A stretch of 64,000 bases of DNA, taken from assembly GCA_041946825.1 (NCBI GenBank), contig JBHGBD010000028.1:3380-67379 (forward strand), read 5' to 3'. Each line of letters opens with the position of its first letter. Position 1 is the stretch's first letter. Below are positions 16,725-25,230 of the stretch, piece by piece. The stretch is from CAZTHM01 sp041946825. Lineage in GTDB: Bacteria; Acidobacteriota; Terriglobia; UBA7540. The position numbers and the translations under genes are program-made. A model generated the notes under the pieces. It was not told where the DNA came from. It did no database searches and was given only the letters and a program-made list of their open reading frames with translations.

Positions 16725-17054
16725 ATGGGCGGGAAGAACACGCTGGAGTTCACCGATCAGAATTTCGAAGCGGAAGTCCTGAAGTCCGACAAACCGGTGC
16801 TGGTGGATTTCTGGGCCGAGTGGTGCGGCCCCTGCCGTATGATCGCGCCGGCGGTCGAGGCGATTGCGGGCGAGTACGCCGACCGCGCCAAGGTCGGCAA
16901 GGTGAATGTGGACGAGAATCAGTCGGTGACCAGCCGTTATCAGGTTCGCAGCATTCCGACGCTACTCATCTTCAAGAACGGCGAGATCAAGGAACAATAT
17001 TCGGGCGTGACATCCAAGGACCACATCGTCAAAATGCTCGAGAAGCACTTCTAG
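16725..17054 (+). CDS. trxA: Thioredoxin
   Basis: 109 residues with the canonical active site WCGPC (Trp33, Cys34, Cys37) and the cis-Pro loop RSIPTLLIFKNG. It is a cytoplasmic dithiol reductant for ribonucleotide reductase, peroxiredoxins and others. GGAGG lies 9 bases before the ATG. It follows glgA closely and may be co-transcribed with it. No signal peptide is present. Confidence 0.95.
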   Translation: MGGKNTLEFTDQNFEAEVLKSDKPVLVDFWAEWCGPCRMIAPAVEAIAGEYADRAKVGKVNVDENQSVTSRYQVRSIPTLLIFKNGEIKEQYSGVTSKDHIVKMLEKHF

Positions 17055-17195
17055 ACCCCGGGAGACTGGCTTTCCGGGCGAGGCCGCGGCAAGCTGGATT
17101 CAGCTCCACGCCCGAGCTCGGAGGCGGAACCAAAACCCTTTTTCCCAACGACGACAGGACTTATCTTACCGGGCCCGCGCCTGGAGCCAACGACC

Positions 17196-18482
17196 ATGCC
17201 CAAAAACGTTGTCATCGTAGGAGCGCAATGGGGCGACGAGGGCAAAGGCAAAGTGGTGGATGCCTTGTCCGAGCGCTTCGATATCGTGGCGCGCTACCAG
17301 GGCGGCGCCAACGCCGGCCACACGGTGGTGGTGAACGGCAAGAAGTTCGTGCTGCAACTCCTGCCCGCCGGGGTCGTGCGTTCCGACAAGATCGCGGTGA
17401 TTGGCAATGGCGTGGTGATCAATCCGGAATCGCTGGTTGGCGAGCTTTCGAAAGTCGAGGCAGCCGGCGTGCCGGTCGGCAACCGCCTGAAGGTCAGCGA
17501 CCGCGCGCACCTGATTCTCCCTTATCATCGCAGCCATGAGGTGGCTCTCGAACAGGCGCGCGGCGCGGGAAAAATCGGAACCACGGCGAAAGGCATCGGA
17601 CCATCCTACGAGGACAAAGCGGGCCGCCGGGGATTGCGCGTGGGTGATCTCCTCAATCCCGAAAAATTCCGCGAGCAGTGCGCCGCAATCCTGGCGGAAA
17701 AAAACCGGCTCGCCTCGGCGCTGATCCCCGGCGCGTCGCTCGACGAGAAGGGTTTTGTGGAAAGTTACTACGAGCAGGCGCGCTGCGTTCTGCCATTCAT
17801 TACGGATGTTTCCGCCTACCTCAATCGTGAAATGGACAGCGGCAAACGGGTGCTTTTCGAAGGCGCGCAGGGAACGATGCTCGACATCGACCACGGGACG
17901 TACCCGTTTGTGACGTCTTCGAGCGCCGCAGCGGGCGGGGCCTGCACCGGCACGGGCGTGGGGCCAACGCGCATCGGGGCGGTGGTCGGCGTTTCGAAAG
18001 CCTATACGACGCGCGTGGGCAGCGGGCCGTTCCCGACGGAAGCCGTGGGGCCGGAAGGCGAGAAAATCCGGGAACGCGGCGGCGAGTACGGCGCGGTCAC
18101 CGGGCGACCGCGGCGCTGCGGGTGGTTTGATGCCGTGGCCGCGCGTTACAGTGTGCGCGTCAACCATCTCGAAGCACTGATCATCACGAAACTCGATATC
18201 CTCGATCACCTCGCCGAAATTCCCGTAGGGATTGAGTACGAGTATCGCGGCGAGCGCCTGGAAGAATTTCCAGCCAGCATCGCGACGCTGGAGGGGTTGA
18301 AGGTCCGCTACAAGACTCTGCCCGGGTGGCAGCAGCCGACTTTCGGGATTTCGGATTTTGCCAAGCTCCCGCAGAAGGCGCGTGACTACTTGCAGTTCCT
18401 TTCCGATCAGGCCGGAGTCGAGATTGCCATGGTTTCGACGGGGCCGGAACGGCATCAGACGATCTGGAGGAGAGATCTGTAG
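17196..18482 (+). CDS. purA: Adenylosuccinate synthetase
   Basis: 428 residues, the usual PurA length. It condenses IMP and aspartate using GTP to give adenylosuccinate, the first step from IMP to AMP. Seen are the GTP-binding GAQWGDEGKGKVVD near the N-terminus, the GTTAKGIGPSYEDK loop, the DIDHGTYPFVTSS segment, and the C-terminal STGPERHQTI. GGAG lies 9 bases upstream of the ATG. It is flanked by trxA and moeA on the same strand. Confidence 0.97.
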   Translation: MPKNVVIVGAQWGDEGKGKVVDALSERFDIVARYQGGANAGHTVVVNGKKFVLQLLPAGVVRSDKIAVIGNGVVINPESLVGELSKVEAAGVPVGNRLKVSDRAHLILPYHRSHEVALEQARGAGKIGTTAKGIGPSYEDKAGRRGLRVGDLLNPEKFREQCAAILAEKNRLASALIPGASLDEKGFVESYYEQARCVLPFITDVSAYLNREMDSGKRVLFEGAQGTMLDIDHGTYPFVTSSSAAAGGACTGTGVGPTRIGAVVGVSKAYTTRVGSGPFPTEAVGPEGEKIRERGGEYGAVTGRPRRCGWFDAVAARYSVRVNHLEALIITKLDILDHLAEIPVGIEYEYRGERLEEFPASIATLEGLKVRYKTLPGWQQPTFGISDFAKLPQKARDYLQFLSDQAGVEIAMVSTGPERHQTIWRRDL

Positions 18483-18610
18483 GGGGAAAGAAGTCAAAAG
18501 TTGAAAGTCGAAAGCGAAAAGCCTTCCTTGGACGGGCTGCGTTTTGACAATTGTCCTGCACAAACAACGACTCATAACGAACAACGCACGACTGACGGCT
18601 GGCAACTGAG

Positions 18611-19822
18611 ATGTTGCTAAGCTTCGAACAAGCACTCGCGGTGGTCAAAGATAAATTGAGCGCGGCGAAGCCCTGTCCGGCAGTGCAGACTGTCCCGCTC
18701 ACCGCTTCGCGCGGGCGGGTGCTTGCGGAGGACGTTCGCACCGACCGCGACTATCCGCCGTTCCATCGCTCGACGCGCGACGGCTACGCGCTGCGTGCCG
18801 CCGACGTAGCGCAAATTCCCGCGACGCTTGAGTGCCTGGGCGAGCTTCGCGCCGGCGAAAGCTTCGCGCGCCGAGTCGAATCGGGCCAGTGTGTTCAAAT
18901 CATGACCGGAGCGCCGCTTCCGGCGGGCACGGACGCTGTGGTCATGGTGGAATATACGCGCGCTGACAAGAACAGCGTCCATGTGGAGCGATCCGTGGTG
19001 GCCGATGAGAACGTGGTTCGGCAGGGGAGCGAAGCTGCGGCGGGGACGGTTGTTCTTCGGAGGGGCCGCCGGTTAGTTGCGGGCGAGATCGGCTTGATGG
19101 CCTCGGTCGGAAAAGCCCAGGTGCCGGTCTTCGCGAGGCCCGGCGTCGCAATCCTGCCAACCGGTGACGAAGTTGTTCCTGTCGAAGCGCGCCCGGAGTG
19201 GTTCCAGATTCGCAACAGCAACGCGCTGACGCTCGCCGCCCAGGTCGAAAAGGCGGGAGGCGCTGCGCGCGTGCTGCCGATTGCGCGGGACGAGAAGGCG
19301 GCGCTGCGCGAATTGATCCTGGAAGGGCTGAAGTCGGACCTGCTCCTTTTGAGCGGCGGGATTTCCGCCGGAAAATACGATCACGTCGCGCCCGTTCTTC
19401 AAGAGTTGGGCGCCGAATTCTATTTTCAGGGTGTGGCAATCCGTCCGGGAAAGCCGTTGACATTCGGCTGTGTCCGCGACAAATTCTTTTTCGCCCTGCC
19501 GGGGAATCCCGTTTCTACCTACGTCACGTTCGAACTCTTCGCGCGGGCTGCCCTGGAAATGCTGAGCGGCGCGGATTTCGAGCCACCGGTTTTTCTGCGC
19601 GCCCGGCTGGCCAAGCCGTTCCGGCAAAGGCACGGGTTGACGGCTTTTATGCCGGCGCGCGTGGAGATCCGGGATGGCGATCCAACCGTCGAACTGGTCG
19701 GCTGGCAGGGTTCGGGCGATCTGGTTGGCGTCGCGGCCGCGAATTGCTTCCTCGTTGTCCACCCTGCCCAGACGGATTTGGCGGCGGGCGACTGGGTGGA
19801 CGTGTTGCCTAAGCCGGCGTAA
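18611..19822 (+). CDS. moeA: Molybdopterin molybdenumtransferase MoeA
   Basis: 403 residues. MoeA inserts molybdate into adenylyl-molybdopterin to complete the molybdenum cofactor. Domain order is typical: N-terminal PFHRSTRDGYALRA, QIMTGAPLPAGTDAVVMVE, then the MoaB/Mog-like domain with ILPTGDE, LLSGGISAGKYDHV (usually SGGVSxGDYD) and ALPGNPVST, and a C-terminal beta domain. The ribosome site is weak. It starts a run moeA-moaC-regulator-moaB on the plus strand, indicating the cell makes molybdoenzymes. Confidence 0.93.
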   Translation: MLLSFEQALAVVKDKLSAAKPCPAVQTVPLTASRGRVLAEDVRTDRDYPPFHRSTRDGYALRAADVAQIPATLECLGELRAGESFARRVESGQCVQIMTGAPLPAGTDAVVMVEYTRADKNSVHVERSVVADENVVRQGSEAAAGTVVLRRGRRLVAGEIGLMASVGKAQVPVFARPGVAILPTGDEVVPVEARPEWFQIRNSNALTLAAQVEKAGGAARVLPIARDEKAALRELILEGLKSDLLLLSGGISAGKYDHVAPVLQELGAEFYFQGVAIRPGKPLTFGCVRDKFFFALPGNPVSTYVTFELFARAALEMLSGADFEPPVFLRARLAKPFRQRHGLTAFMPARVEIRDGDPTVELVGWQGSGDLVGVAAANCFLVVHPAQTDLAAGDWVDVLPKPA

Positions 19823-19835
19823 CGGAGCGGAAATC

Positions 19836-19884
19836 AGAAGGCAGAAGGCAGAAGGCAGAAGGCAGAAGGCAGAAGGCAGAAGGC
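19836..19884. repeat. Seven perfect tandem copies of AGAAGGC
   Basis: The 7-mer AGAAGGC is repeated seven times without a mismatch between moeA and moaC. Just downstream (about 19905-19945) lie imperfect repeats of TCGAATTTCGAGTTTC. Such arrays change copy number by polymerase slippage. It is 79 bp before the moaC ATG and could affect the moeA-moaC transcript, but this is not shown. Confidence 0.9.
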
Positions 19885-19962
19885 AAGAACCTTCCATGTC
19901 GGTTCTCGAATTTCGAGTTTCGAATTTCGAGTTTCCAGTTTCTTCTTAGTAAGGCCGAAGAG

Positions 19963-20442
19963 ATGCGAGGGAAGAAACAGCTCAGCCATTACGACCGCGC
20001 CGGCCGCATCCGCATGGTGGATGTTTCGGCGAAGCCGGAGACCGTGCGCCAGGCCGTGGCCAGCGTTCTGGTCAAAATGCAGCCCCGCACGCGCCGGGCG
20101 CTCAGGCACAATCCCAAGGGAGACCCGCTGGAAATCGCGCGCGTGGCGGGGATTGCGGCGGCCAAGCGCACGGCAGAATTGATTCCGCTCTGTCATCCGC
20201 TGCTTTTGACGCACGTTGATGTCCAGGCGGAATTGTGCCAGAATGGCGTGCTGGTAACATCGTCCGTGCGCTCGACCGGGCCGACCGGCGTCGAGATGGA
20301 AGCCTTGACGGCGGCGGCGGTGGCGGCGCTGACCATCTACGACATGTGTAAGGCCCTGGACCGGGGAATCGAAATCACCCGCCTCCGGCTCCTGGAGAAA
20401 TCCGGCGGGAAGAGCGGCGTTTTCCGCGCGCCGCGCCGGTAG
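19963..20442 (+). CDS. moaC: Cyclic pyranopterin monophosphate synthase MoaC
   Basis: 159 residues. It converts the 3',8-cyclo-GTP product of MoaA into cyclic pyranopterin monophosphate in molybdenum cofactor synthesis. Conserved stretches are MVDVSAKPET at the N-terminus, KRTAELIPLCHPL in the active-site region, GVEMEALTAAAVAALTIYDM, and a closing KSGGKSGVF. It lies downstream of moeA and 31 bp before a response-regulator gene. moaA is not in the window. Confidence 0.96.
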   Translation: MRGKKQLSHYDRAGRIRMVDVSAKPETVRQAVASVLVKMQPRTRRALRHNPKGDPLEIARVAGIAAAKRTAELIPLCHPLLLTHVDVQAELCQNGVLVTSSVRSTGPTGVEMEALTAAAVAALTIYDMCKALDRGIEITRLRLLEKSGGKSGVFRAPRR

Positions 20443-20473
20443 TTGATCTGCGTATGAAAGAAAGGTTCGAATC

Positions 20474-21205
20474 ATGCCCGCGGGTTTGAAGATTCTCGTG
20501 GTGGATGACAACCCGGTTATTCTGAAACTGCTGATGCGGAACCTCGAGAAGTGCGGCGAGCTGATCACCGCCACGGACGGCGCCGACGCCCTCATGAAGG
20601 CCATTGAGATCAAACCCGACCTGATCATCTCCGACTACGGCATGCCGGTCATGGACGGCCGGGCGCTCTACGAAAAGCTGCGGGCGCGGAAGGAAACCGA
20701 GAAGATCCCGTTCGTCTTCCTCGCTTCGCAAAAAGACATCGACGAGCACCTGCGCGGCGTGGTGGACGGCGCGGAAGCCTATTTCGTCAAGCCGTTTTTC
20801 GCGCGCGAGTTCGCCGAGCAGGCTCACCGCATCGCCGCCCGCCTGCGCCAGGAGCAAATGGAAAAGATGGGCGCGCGCGGCGGCACGGTTTCGGGCAAGT
20901 TGAGCGAGATGAACCTGCTCGATTGGATGACCTCGCTCGAGCAGGGGCGCAAGAGTTGCGCGCTCGTGCTGCACCACGGAAGCGATGAGTGCGTGCTTTA
21001 CTTCGTCGAAGGTCAGGTGACGCACGCCACCTACGGCCCCCTGGCCGGCGACCAGGCGGTGTTCAAGGTCCTGACCTGGACCGACGGCGAGTGGGAACTG
21101 GATTTCTCCCGCAGCACCGCCGAGCACACCACCACCATGCCCACGCAGGGCCTGATGATGGAAGGGTTGAGAATTCTCGACGAGTCGAATCGCGACGCGG
21201 GATAG
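20474..21205 (+). CDS. Response regulator with C-terminal DUF4388 (PATAN-like) domain
   Basis: 243 residues. Residues 1-125 form a receiver: VVDDN near the start, phosphoacceptor Asp54 in ISDYGMPVMDG, the switch residue in FLASQK, and Lys in FVKPFF. After a helical linker comes a DUF4388 domain (about 140-225: GKLSEMNLLDWMTSLEQGRKSCAL...GQVTHATYGPLAGDQAVFKVL). In other bacteria this domain links receivers to gliding, type IV pili or gene regulation. No DNA-binding domain is present, so output is probably by protein contact. It sits inside the molybdenum cofactor run without a cognate kinase. Confidence 0.88.
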   Translation: MPAGLKILVVDDNPVILKLLMRNLEKCGELITATDGADALMKAIEIKPDLIISDYGMPVMDGRALYEKLRARKETEKIPFVFLASQKDIDEHLRGVVDGAEAYFVKPFFAREFAEQAHRIAARLRQEQMEKMGARGGTVSGKLSEMNLLDWMTSLEQGRKSCALVLHHGSDECVLYFVEGQVTHATYGPLAGDQAVFKVLTWTDGEWELDFSRSTAEHTTTMPTQGLMMEGLRILDESNRDAG

Positions 21206-21211
21206 CCCCGC

Positions 21212-21262
21212 TGTAGCGGCGATCTGTGATCGCCGACTCGACGACCATAGTTCGCCGCTACA
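21212..21262. repeat. TGTAGCGGCGA palindromic repeat, copy 2
   Basis: A 51-bp element has perfect 11-bp terminal inverted repeats, TGTAGCGGCGA (21212-21222) and TCGCCGCTACA (21252-21262). A GGCGATC...GATCGCC hairpin lies in its left half. It is related to the element at 7281-7329 and lies between two plus-strand genes, where its hairpin could affect the 3' end of the upstream transcript. Confidence 0.75.
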
Positions 21263-21271
21263 ATTCCCGCC

Positions 21272-21766
21272 ATGCCTCCTCCTCTGCGCGCCAAAATTCT
21301 TGTGCTAAGCGACGCCGCCTCGCGCGGCGAGCGCGAGGACAAGTCCGGGCCGGCGGTGCGCGAATTGCTGGAGTCGCATGGCTGGAAGGTGACGGCTTTC
21401 GAGGTTCTCCCCGACGAAGCGCAGCAGATTTCCGCGCGGCTCGTCGCATGGGCCGACGGCGACGATTGCGATGCGGTCTTCACAACGGGCGGCACCGGCC
21501 TCGGCCCGCGTGATGTCACGCCTGAAGCCACCCGCGCCGTCATCGAAAAAGAAGTTCCGGGACTCGCGGAGTTGATGCGCGCCGAAGGCGTGAAGAAAAC
21601 GCGCCGCGCCGCGCTCTCGCGTGGAATCGTCGGCGCGCGCAGGGGCAAACTCATCGTCAACCTTCCGGGCAGCGTGCGCGGGGCGCGCGATTCGCTCGAG
21701 AGCATTCTGGATTTGCTCCCCCACGCGATTGACCTTATCCGGGGCCGGACCTCGCACGAAGCATAG
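21272..21766 (+). CDS. moaB: Molybdopterin adenylyltransferase (MoaB/Mog family)
   Basis: 164 residues. Activates molybdopterin by adenylylation before metal insertion by MoeA. The MPT-binding signature TTGGTGLGPRDVTPEATR is at about residues 70-87, followed by the conserved LSRGIVGARRGKLIVNLPGS loop. MoaB and Mog cannot be told apart with certainty from this alone; the length fits both. No clear ribosome site is seen at the ATG, which directly follows the palindromic repeat. Confidence 0.9.
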   Translation: MPPPLRAKILVLSDAASRGEREDKSGPAVRELLESHGWKVTAFEVLPDEAQQISARLVAWADGDDCDAVFTTGGTGLGPRDVTPEATRAVIEKEVPGLAELMRAEGVKKTRRAALSRGIVGARRGKLIVNLPGSVRGARDSLESILDLLPHAIDLIRGRTSHEA

Positions 21767-21842
21767 CGGAATGAGTCTGGCACTACACACGAGCCGCGCC
21801 TTGTGATAGGATTTTAAGAGCGCAGAAGGGAAAGGATTCCAG

Positions 21843-22202
21843 GTGCTCGACCTTTACGGCCCCATCATAATCTTCTTTGTGATTGCTGCGGCGTTTCCCA
21901 TCGTGACGCTTTGGATTGCCAAGCTCGTGCGGCCGACGCCCGCGCAATCGGCGGAAAAAACGATGCCCTACGAGTGCGGCATCACGCCGGAATCCGACGC
22001 TCGCGGGCGCTACACCGTGCGCTTCTACATCGTCGCCATCCTTTTTGTGATCTTCGACGTGGAAACCGTGTTTCTTTTTCCCTGGGCCGTCCAGTACCAG
22101 GTTCTGGGCCTGTTTGGGCTGGTCGAAATGCTCGTGTTCCTTGGCATTTTGATCGTCGGCTACATCTGGATCTGGAAACGCGGCGCGCTCGAGTGGGTCT
22201 AA
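21843..22202 (+). CDS. nuoA: NADH-quinone oxidoreductase subunit A
   Basis: 119 residues, three membrane helices. A subunit of the membrane arm of respiratory complex I, near the quinone site. The family signatures are clear: TMPYECGITPESDARGRYTVRFYIVAILFVIFDVE (about 40-74), with the Cys-containing loop, then the C-terminal helix and WIWKRGALEW. The GTG start has an AGGA before it. No nuoB or other nuo gene follows, so nuoA is detached from the rest of the complex here. Confidence 0.95.
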   Translation: MLDLYGPIIIFFVIAAAFPIVTLWIAKLVRPTPAQSAEKTMPYECGITPESDARGRYTVRFYIVAILFVIFDVETVFLFPWAVQYQVLGLFGLVEMLVFLGILIVGYIWIWKRGALEWV

Positions 22203-22335
22203 ACTCCGTACCAAATCCGCTCAAAACTCTGACGTCGGTTCACCAAAGCCTTCTGAGCCGCTAATGGCTCGTGCGGAGCGTCTGGGACGTGGTATCCTCC
22301 CCGCGACTGTTTGAGTTCTCCCTGGAGGGACCCTC

Positions 22336-23145
22336 ATGAACCGACGTTCTTTTCTGGCTTCATCGGCTGCGGCTTCCACGTTCGCGCTGGGAAACCCGCA
22401 GAGCGATCTGCGCGGGAGTGAAACTTCCGCCGACTCCGCCGGCAGAGAGTACTACGTGCTCCGCCGCTACCAGCTGAGCATGGGCCCGCAAGAGAAACTG
22501 ACGGACGACTTTCTGAAGGGTGCACTCGTCCCGTCACTGAACCGGCTGGGCATCAAGCCCGTTGGTGTGTTCCACTCCGACATCGGCCCGGAAAGCCCTT
22601 CGTTCTATGTGCTGATTCCGAGCGCCTCGCTCGAGACGCTGGCGAACGTTGATTTCCTATTGGAGCGCGACGCCAATTACCTCCAGGCGGGGGCGCCGTT
22701 CCTGAACGCCCCCGCGACTGCCCCGGCGTACATCCGCGCGCAGAGCTCGCTGATGAAAGCCTTCGAAGGATTCCCCAAACTTGTTCTGCCTGCCGCCACC
22801 GCGGCGCGCACATCGCGAGTCTTCGAGCTCCGGATCTACGAAAGCCCAAGCGACGCCGCCCATCGGAGAAAAGTGGAGATGTTCAACCAAGGCGAGTTCG
22901 ACATCTTCCAGGAGGCGGGTTTCTGGCAGGTATTCTACGGCGATACGCTCGTTGGGCCGAAGATGCCCAACCTGACCTACATGATTGGCTTTCCCGACCT
23001 GACCGAGCGCAACAAGATGTGGCAGGCCTTCGGGTCATCGGCAGCGTGGAAGAAGCTCAGCACGGACCCGCGATACTCATATGAGGAGATCGTTTCCAGT
23101 ATTACGAATATCGTCTTGAGCCCGACGGCGTATTCTCAGATCTAG
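22336..23145 (+). CDS. NIPSNAP-family protein with Tat-like signal
   Basis: 269 residues. The N-terminus MNRRSFLASSAAASTFALG has the twin-arginine pattern (RRSFL), suggesting export by Tat. Two ferredoxin-like NIPSNAP repeats follow: YYVLRRYQLSMG at about 39 and VFELRIYESPSDAAHRRKVEMFNQGEFDIFQEAGFWQVFYGDTLVG at about 165-210. In the family these form dimeric alpha-beta barrels of mostly unknown role. The ATG has GGAGGG 6 bases upstream. Function unknown. It stands alone before the sugar-acid cluster. Confidence 0.8.
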   Translation: MNRRSFLASSAAASTFALGNPQSDLRGSETSADSAGREYYVLRRYQLSMGPQEKLTDDFLKGALVPSLNRLGIKPVGVFHSDIGPESPSFYVLIPSASLETLANVDFLLERDANYLQAGAPFLNAPATAPAYIRAQSSLMKAFEGFPKLVLPAATAARTSRVFELRIYESPSDAAHRRKVEMFNQGEFDIFQEAGFWQVFYGDTLVGPKMPNLTYMIGFPDLTERNKMWQAFGSSAAWKKLSTDPRYSYEEIVSSITNIVLSPTAYSQI

Positions 23146-23231
23146 AAGACCGTGATTCCGCCCACATGATTGAATACCGCCCTTCGAGTCGCATAGCGGC
23201 AAATCAGCGCACCGCCCGGGAATATCCCCGC

Positions 23232-23261
23232 TTGCCTGAGATTTTTTCCGGGTGATACGAT
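23232..23261 (+). promoter_or_regulatory. Promoter-like element of the epimerase gene
   Basis: TTGCCT (23232-23237), 18 bases with a run of six T, then TACGAT (23256-23261). The same TTGCCT-N18-TACGAT layout with a T6 run recurs at 28949-28978 before the KduD-like gene. The match between the two, not the fit to consensus, is the main support. Confidence 0.55.
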
Positions 23262-23311
23262 GAAAGGCGTAACGATGTGAAGCTTCATTGTTGGGAAGCA
23301 GGAGAATATCA

Positions 23312-25216
23312 TTGCCCACAGAGAATCCGCACCTTTCGCTGGCGATGAACGAAGCCAGCTCACTCACCGAACTCGTCATCCAGATCCTTTCCGCGAAGCC
23401 GCTCGTTGAAGCACGAGCAGACCTGGCGCGCGGTCTCGGCGCCTTGCGGCTGGACAGCCTCCGGGTTCATTGCCAGTCGCTTGAGCAGGATCCGGCGGAG
23501 AATTCGACCCGCTATCTCGCCGTAGATGTTCTCGATTTGGGGAAGGTTACTCCCGTGCTCTTCCAGTGGTCGCCCGCGGCCACGGAGATTACCCTGGGCC
23601 GGTTTCAGAACCAGTTGGTCAGCCACCGGATTCACACCGGTGCGGGCGAAGTTGAGTTGCGGGTTTTCCCCTTTGCGTCGAAGGATCATGACAATCTCCG
23701 CATTTTCGCCCAAGACGTGGCGCCGGTTTTTCTTCCCCGGCCGCAGCGTGCGGCGCCGGCGATTGCGGCGGGCAACCGTCATCCGGAAATCAGCTTGCCC
23801 GCCGTGTTTGACGCTTATCGCGCCATTCTCGAAAAGCTCAACGTCAACATGGCTTCGACCGTGCAACTCTCCGCGACGCGCGAGATGACCACCGACGCCG
23901 CGGTCGCCGAACGCGATGGCGAAAACCCCACGGCCATTGGCCACACGCGTGTTTCGATTCAGCACCTTTATCATGCGGGCCTTTGGGCGGCCATCCGCGG
24001 CGGGTGGCGCGAGGGCTACACCGCCGAAGCCGACCACTTCATCGTTTCCGGCAACACGCCGGAGGAAGTCCGGCGCTCGGTCGAAATGGTGAAGGAGGCC
24101 ATCCGCCACGCCGTCGGATACACCAAGTTCACCACCGACACTTCGCGCATGTTCGAGCTGCGCGCCGACCCGCGCCACCCGAAGGCCTGGAGTGACGCGC
24201 TTGCCGCGGAGAAATTCGAAAACCTTTTCACGGAAAAAGAGCGCAAGTGGATTCTTTCGGAATTCTCACAACCGTTTCGCATCGAGGGAGTCTCCTACGA
24301 TCTCAAGCGCGAAGAGATCCTGAGACTGGCGGTGAAGTTCGGAGAGAGTCTGAAGCTCAACGAAGAGCTTTTCGACGAGATCAAGTCGGTCAAAGCGAAC
24401 ACCGGGCCCAGCGCCGACTTCGATTTCGAGCCCTCGCTCGACGAGGCGGAGACGCTGACGACCGCGAAGGAATTGCTCTTCTACATGCACTGGCTGAAGG
24501 CGCGCGGGCGGCCGGCGCAGCTTGTTCCGCCCAACCTCGGATTCAAGAAGCGCCAGGCCTATCCGTCGGCCATGACCACGACGGCGGAAGGCGGCATCGG
24601 CCTGGAAGATTACTGCCACCACAAAATGTGGCCGGAACTCGTGCCACGCGCCGCGCGGGAGTTCGGCGGGCGGCCTATCGACGAACTCAAGGCGCGTGTC
24701 GCGGAGCTCGCGGCTGTCGCGCGGTATTTCGATGGCACCCTGAGCATTCATTCCGGCAGCGGCAAGCAGGCGGAGGTCCTCGATGCCATCGGCAAAGCCA
24801 CCGCCGGCCGGGTGAACTACAAAATCTCGGGAGAATTGCAGTTGCAGCTTCTCGATGTGCTTTCCGAACAACCGGCGGGATCAACATGGCGAAAACTTTT
24901 CGAACGGATGGTCAATCGCGCGCGCAAGTTTGCCGCGGCGGGAGCTTTCGGCGCGGAAAGCGAACTCGCGGAACAGTATGTGAAGAAGGGCCTGGAATTC
25001 TCGCTAGGCGATTCTTCGCGCGGGCGCGTGGACGGAAACCTGTTCCTTGTTTTTTGGGTGGGCAATATCGTGGGCAGCCGCGACGTGGATGCGCCCGACG
25101 GCGACACGCGCTTCTTCAAGGAAAAGCTCGATGAGTTGCCGGAAGACTTGCTCGCCGAAGTCCGCCGCCGCAATGCGCGCTACGTTGTCTGGCTGGCGGA
25201 ACACCTGCGATCGTAG
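23312..25216 (+). CDS. Tagaturonate epimerase-like protein (UxaE family)
   Basis: 634 residues from the TTG at 23312, chosen because AGGAG lies 7 bases before it; the first ATG (23345) has no such site. The pattern fits the UxaE family, which interconverts D-tagaturonate and D-fructuronate. Seen are GYTAEADHFIVSG and YTKFTTDTSRMFEL (His and Asp likely to bind metal), the DFEPSLDEAETLTT block, a LSIHSGSGKQAEVL loop and VNYKISGELQLQLL. It is longer than the roughly 500-residue Thermotoga enzyme, with about 130 extra N-terminal residues. The neighbouring UxuB-type reductase would use its product. The family call is from motif memory and should be checked. Confidence 0.7.
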   Translation: MPTENPHLSLAMNEASSLTELVIQILSAKPLVEARADLARGLGALRLDSLRVHCQSLEQDPAENSTRYLAVDVLDLGKVTPVLFQWSPAATEITLGRFQNQLVSHRIHTGAGEVELRVFPFASKDHDNLRIFAQDVAPVFLPRPQRAAPAIAAGNRHPEISLPAVFDAYRAILEKLNVNMASTVQLSATREMTTDAAVAERDGENPTAIGHTRVSIQHLYHAGLWAAIRGGWREGYTAEADHFIVSGNTPEEVRRSVEMVKEAIRHAVGYTKFTTDTSRMFELRADPRHPKAWSDALAAEKFENLFTEKERKWILSEFSQPFRIEGVSYDLKREEILRLAVKFGESLKLNEELFDEIKSVKANTGPSADFDFEPSLDEAETLTTAKELLFYMHWLKARGRPAQLVPPNLGFKKRQAYPSAMTTTAEGGIGLEDYCHHKMWPELVPRAAREFGGRPIDELKARVAELAAVARYFDGTLSIHSGSGKQAEVLDAIGKATAGRVNYKISGELQLQLLDVLSEQPAGSTWRKLFERMVNRARKFAAAGAFGAESELAEQYVKKGLEFSLGDSSRGRVDGNLFLVFWVGNIVGSRDVDAPDGDTRFFKEKLDELPEDLLAEVRRRNARYVVWLAEHLRS

Positions 25217-25230
25217 CGGCGCGCCATAGC

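Noticed and set aside
19836..19884. Tandem repeats considered as a CRISPR array
   Set aside because: The unit is 7 bp with no spacers, and no cas genes are present.
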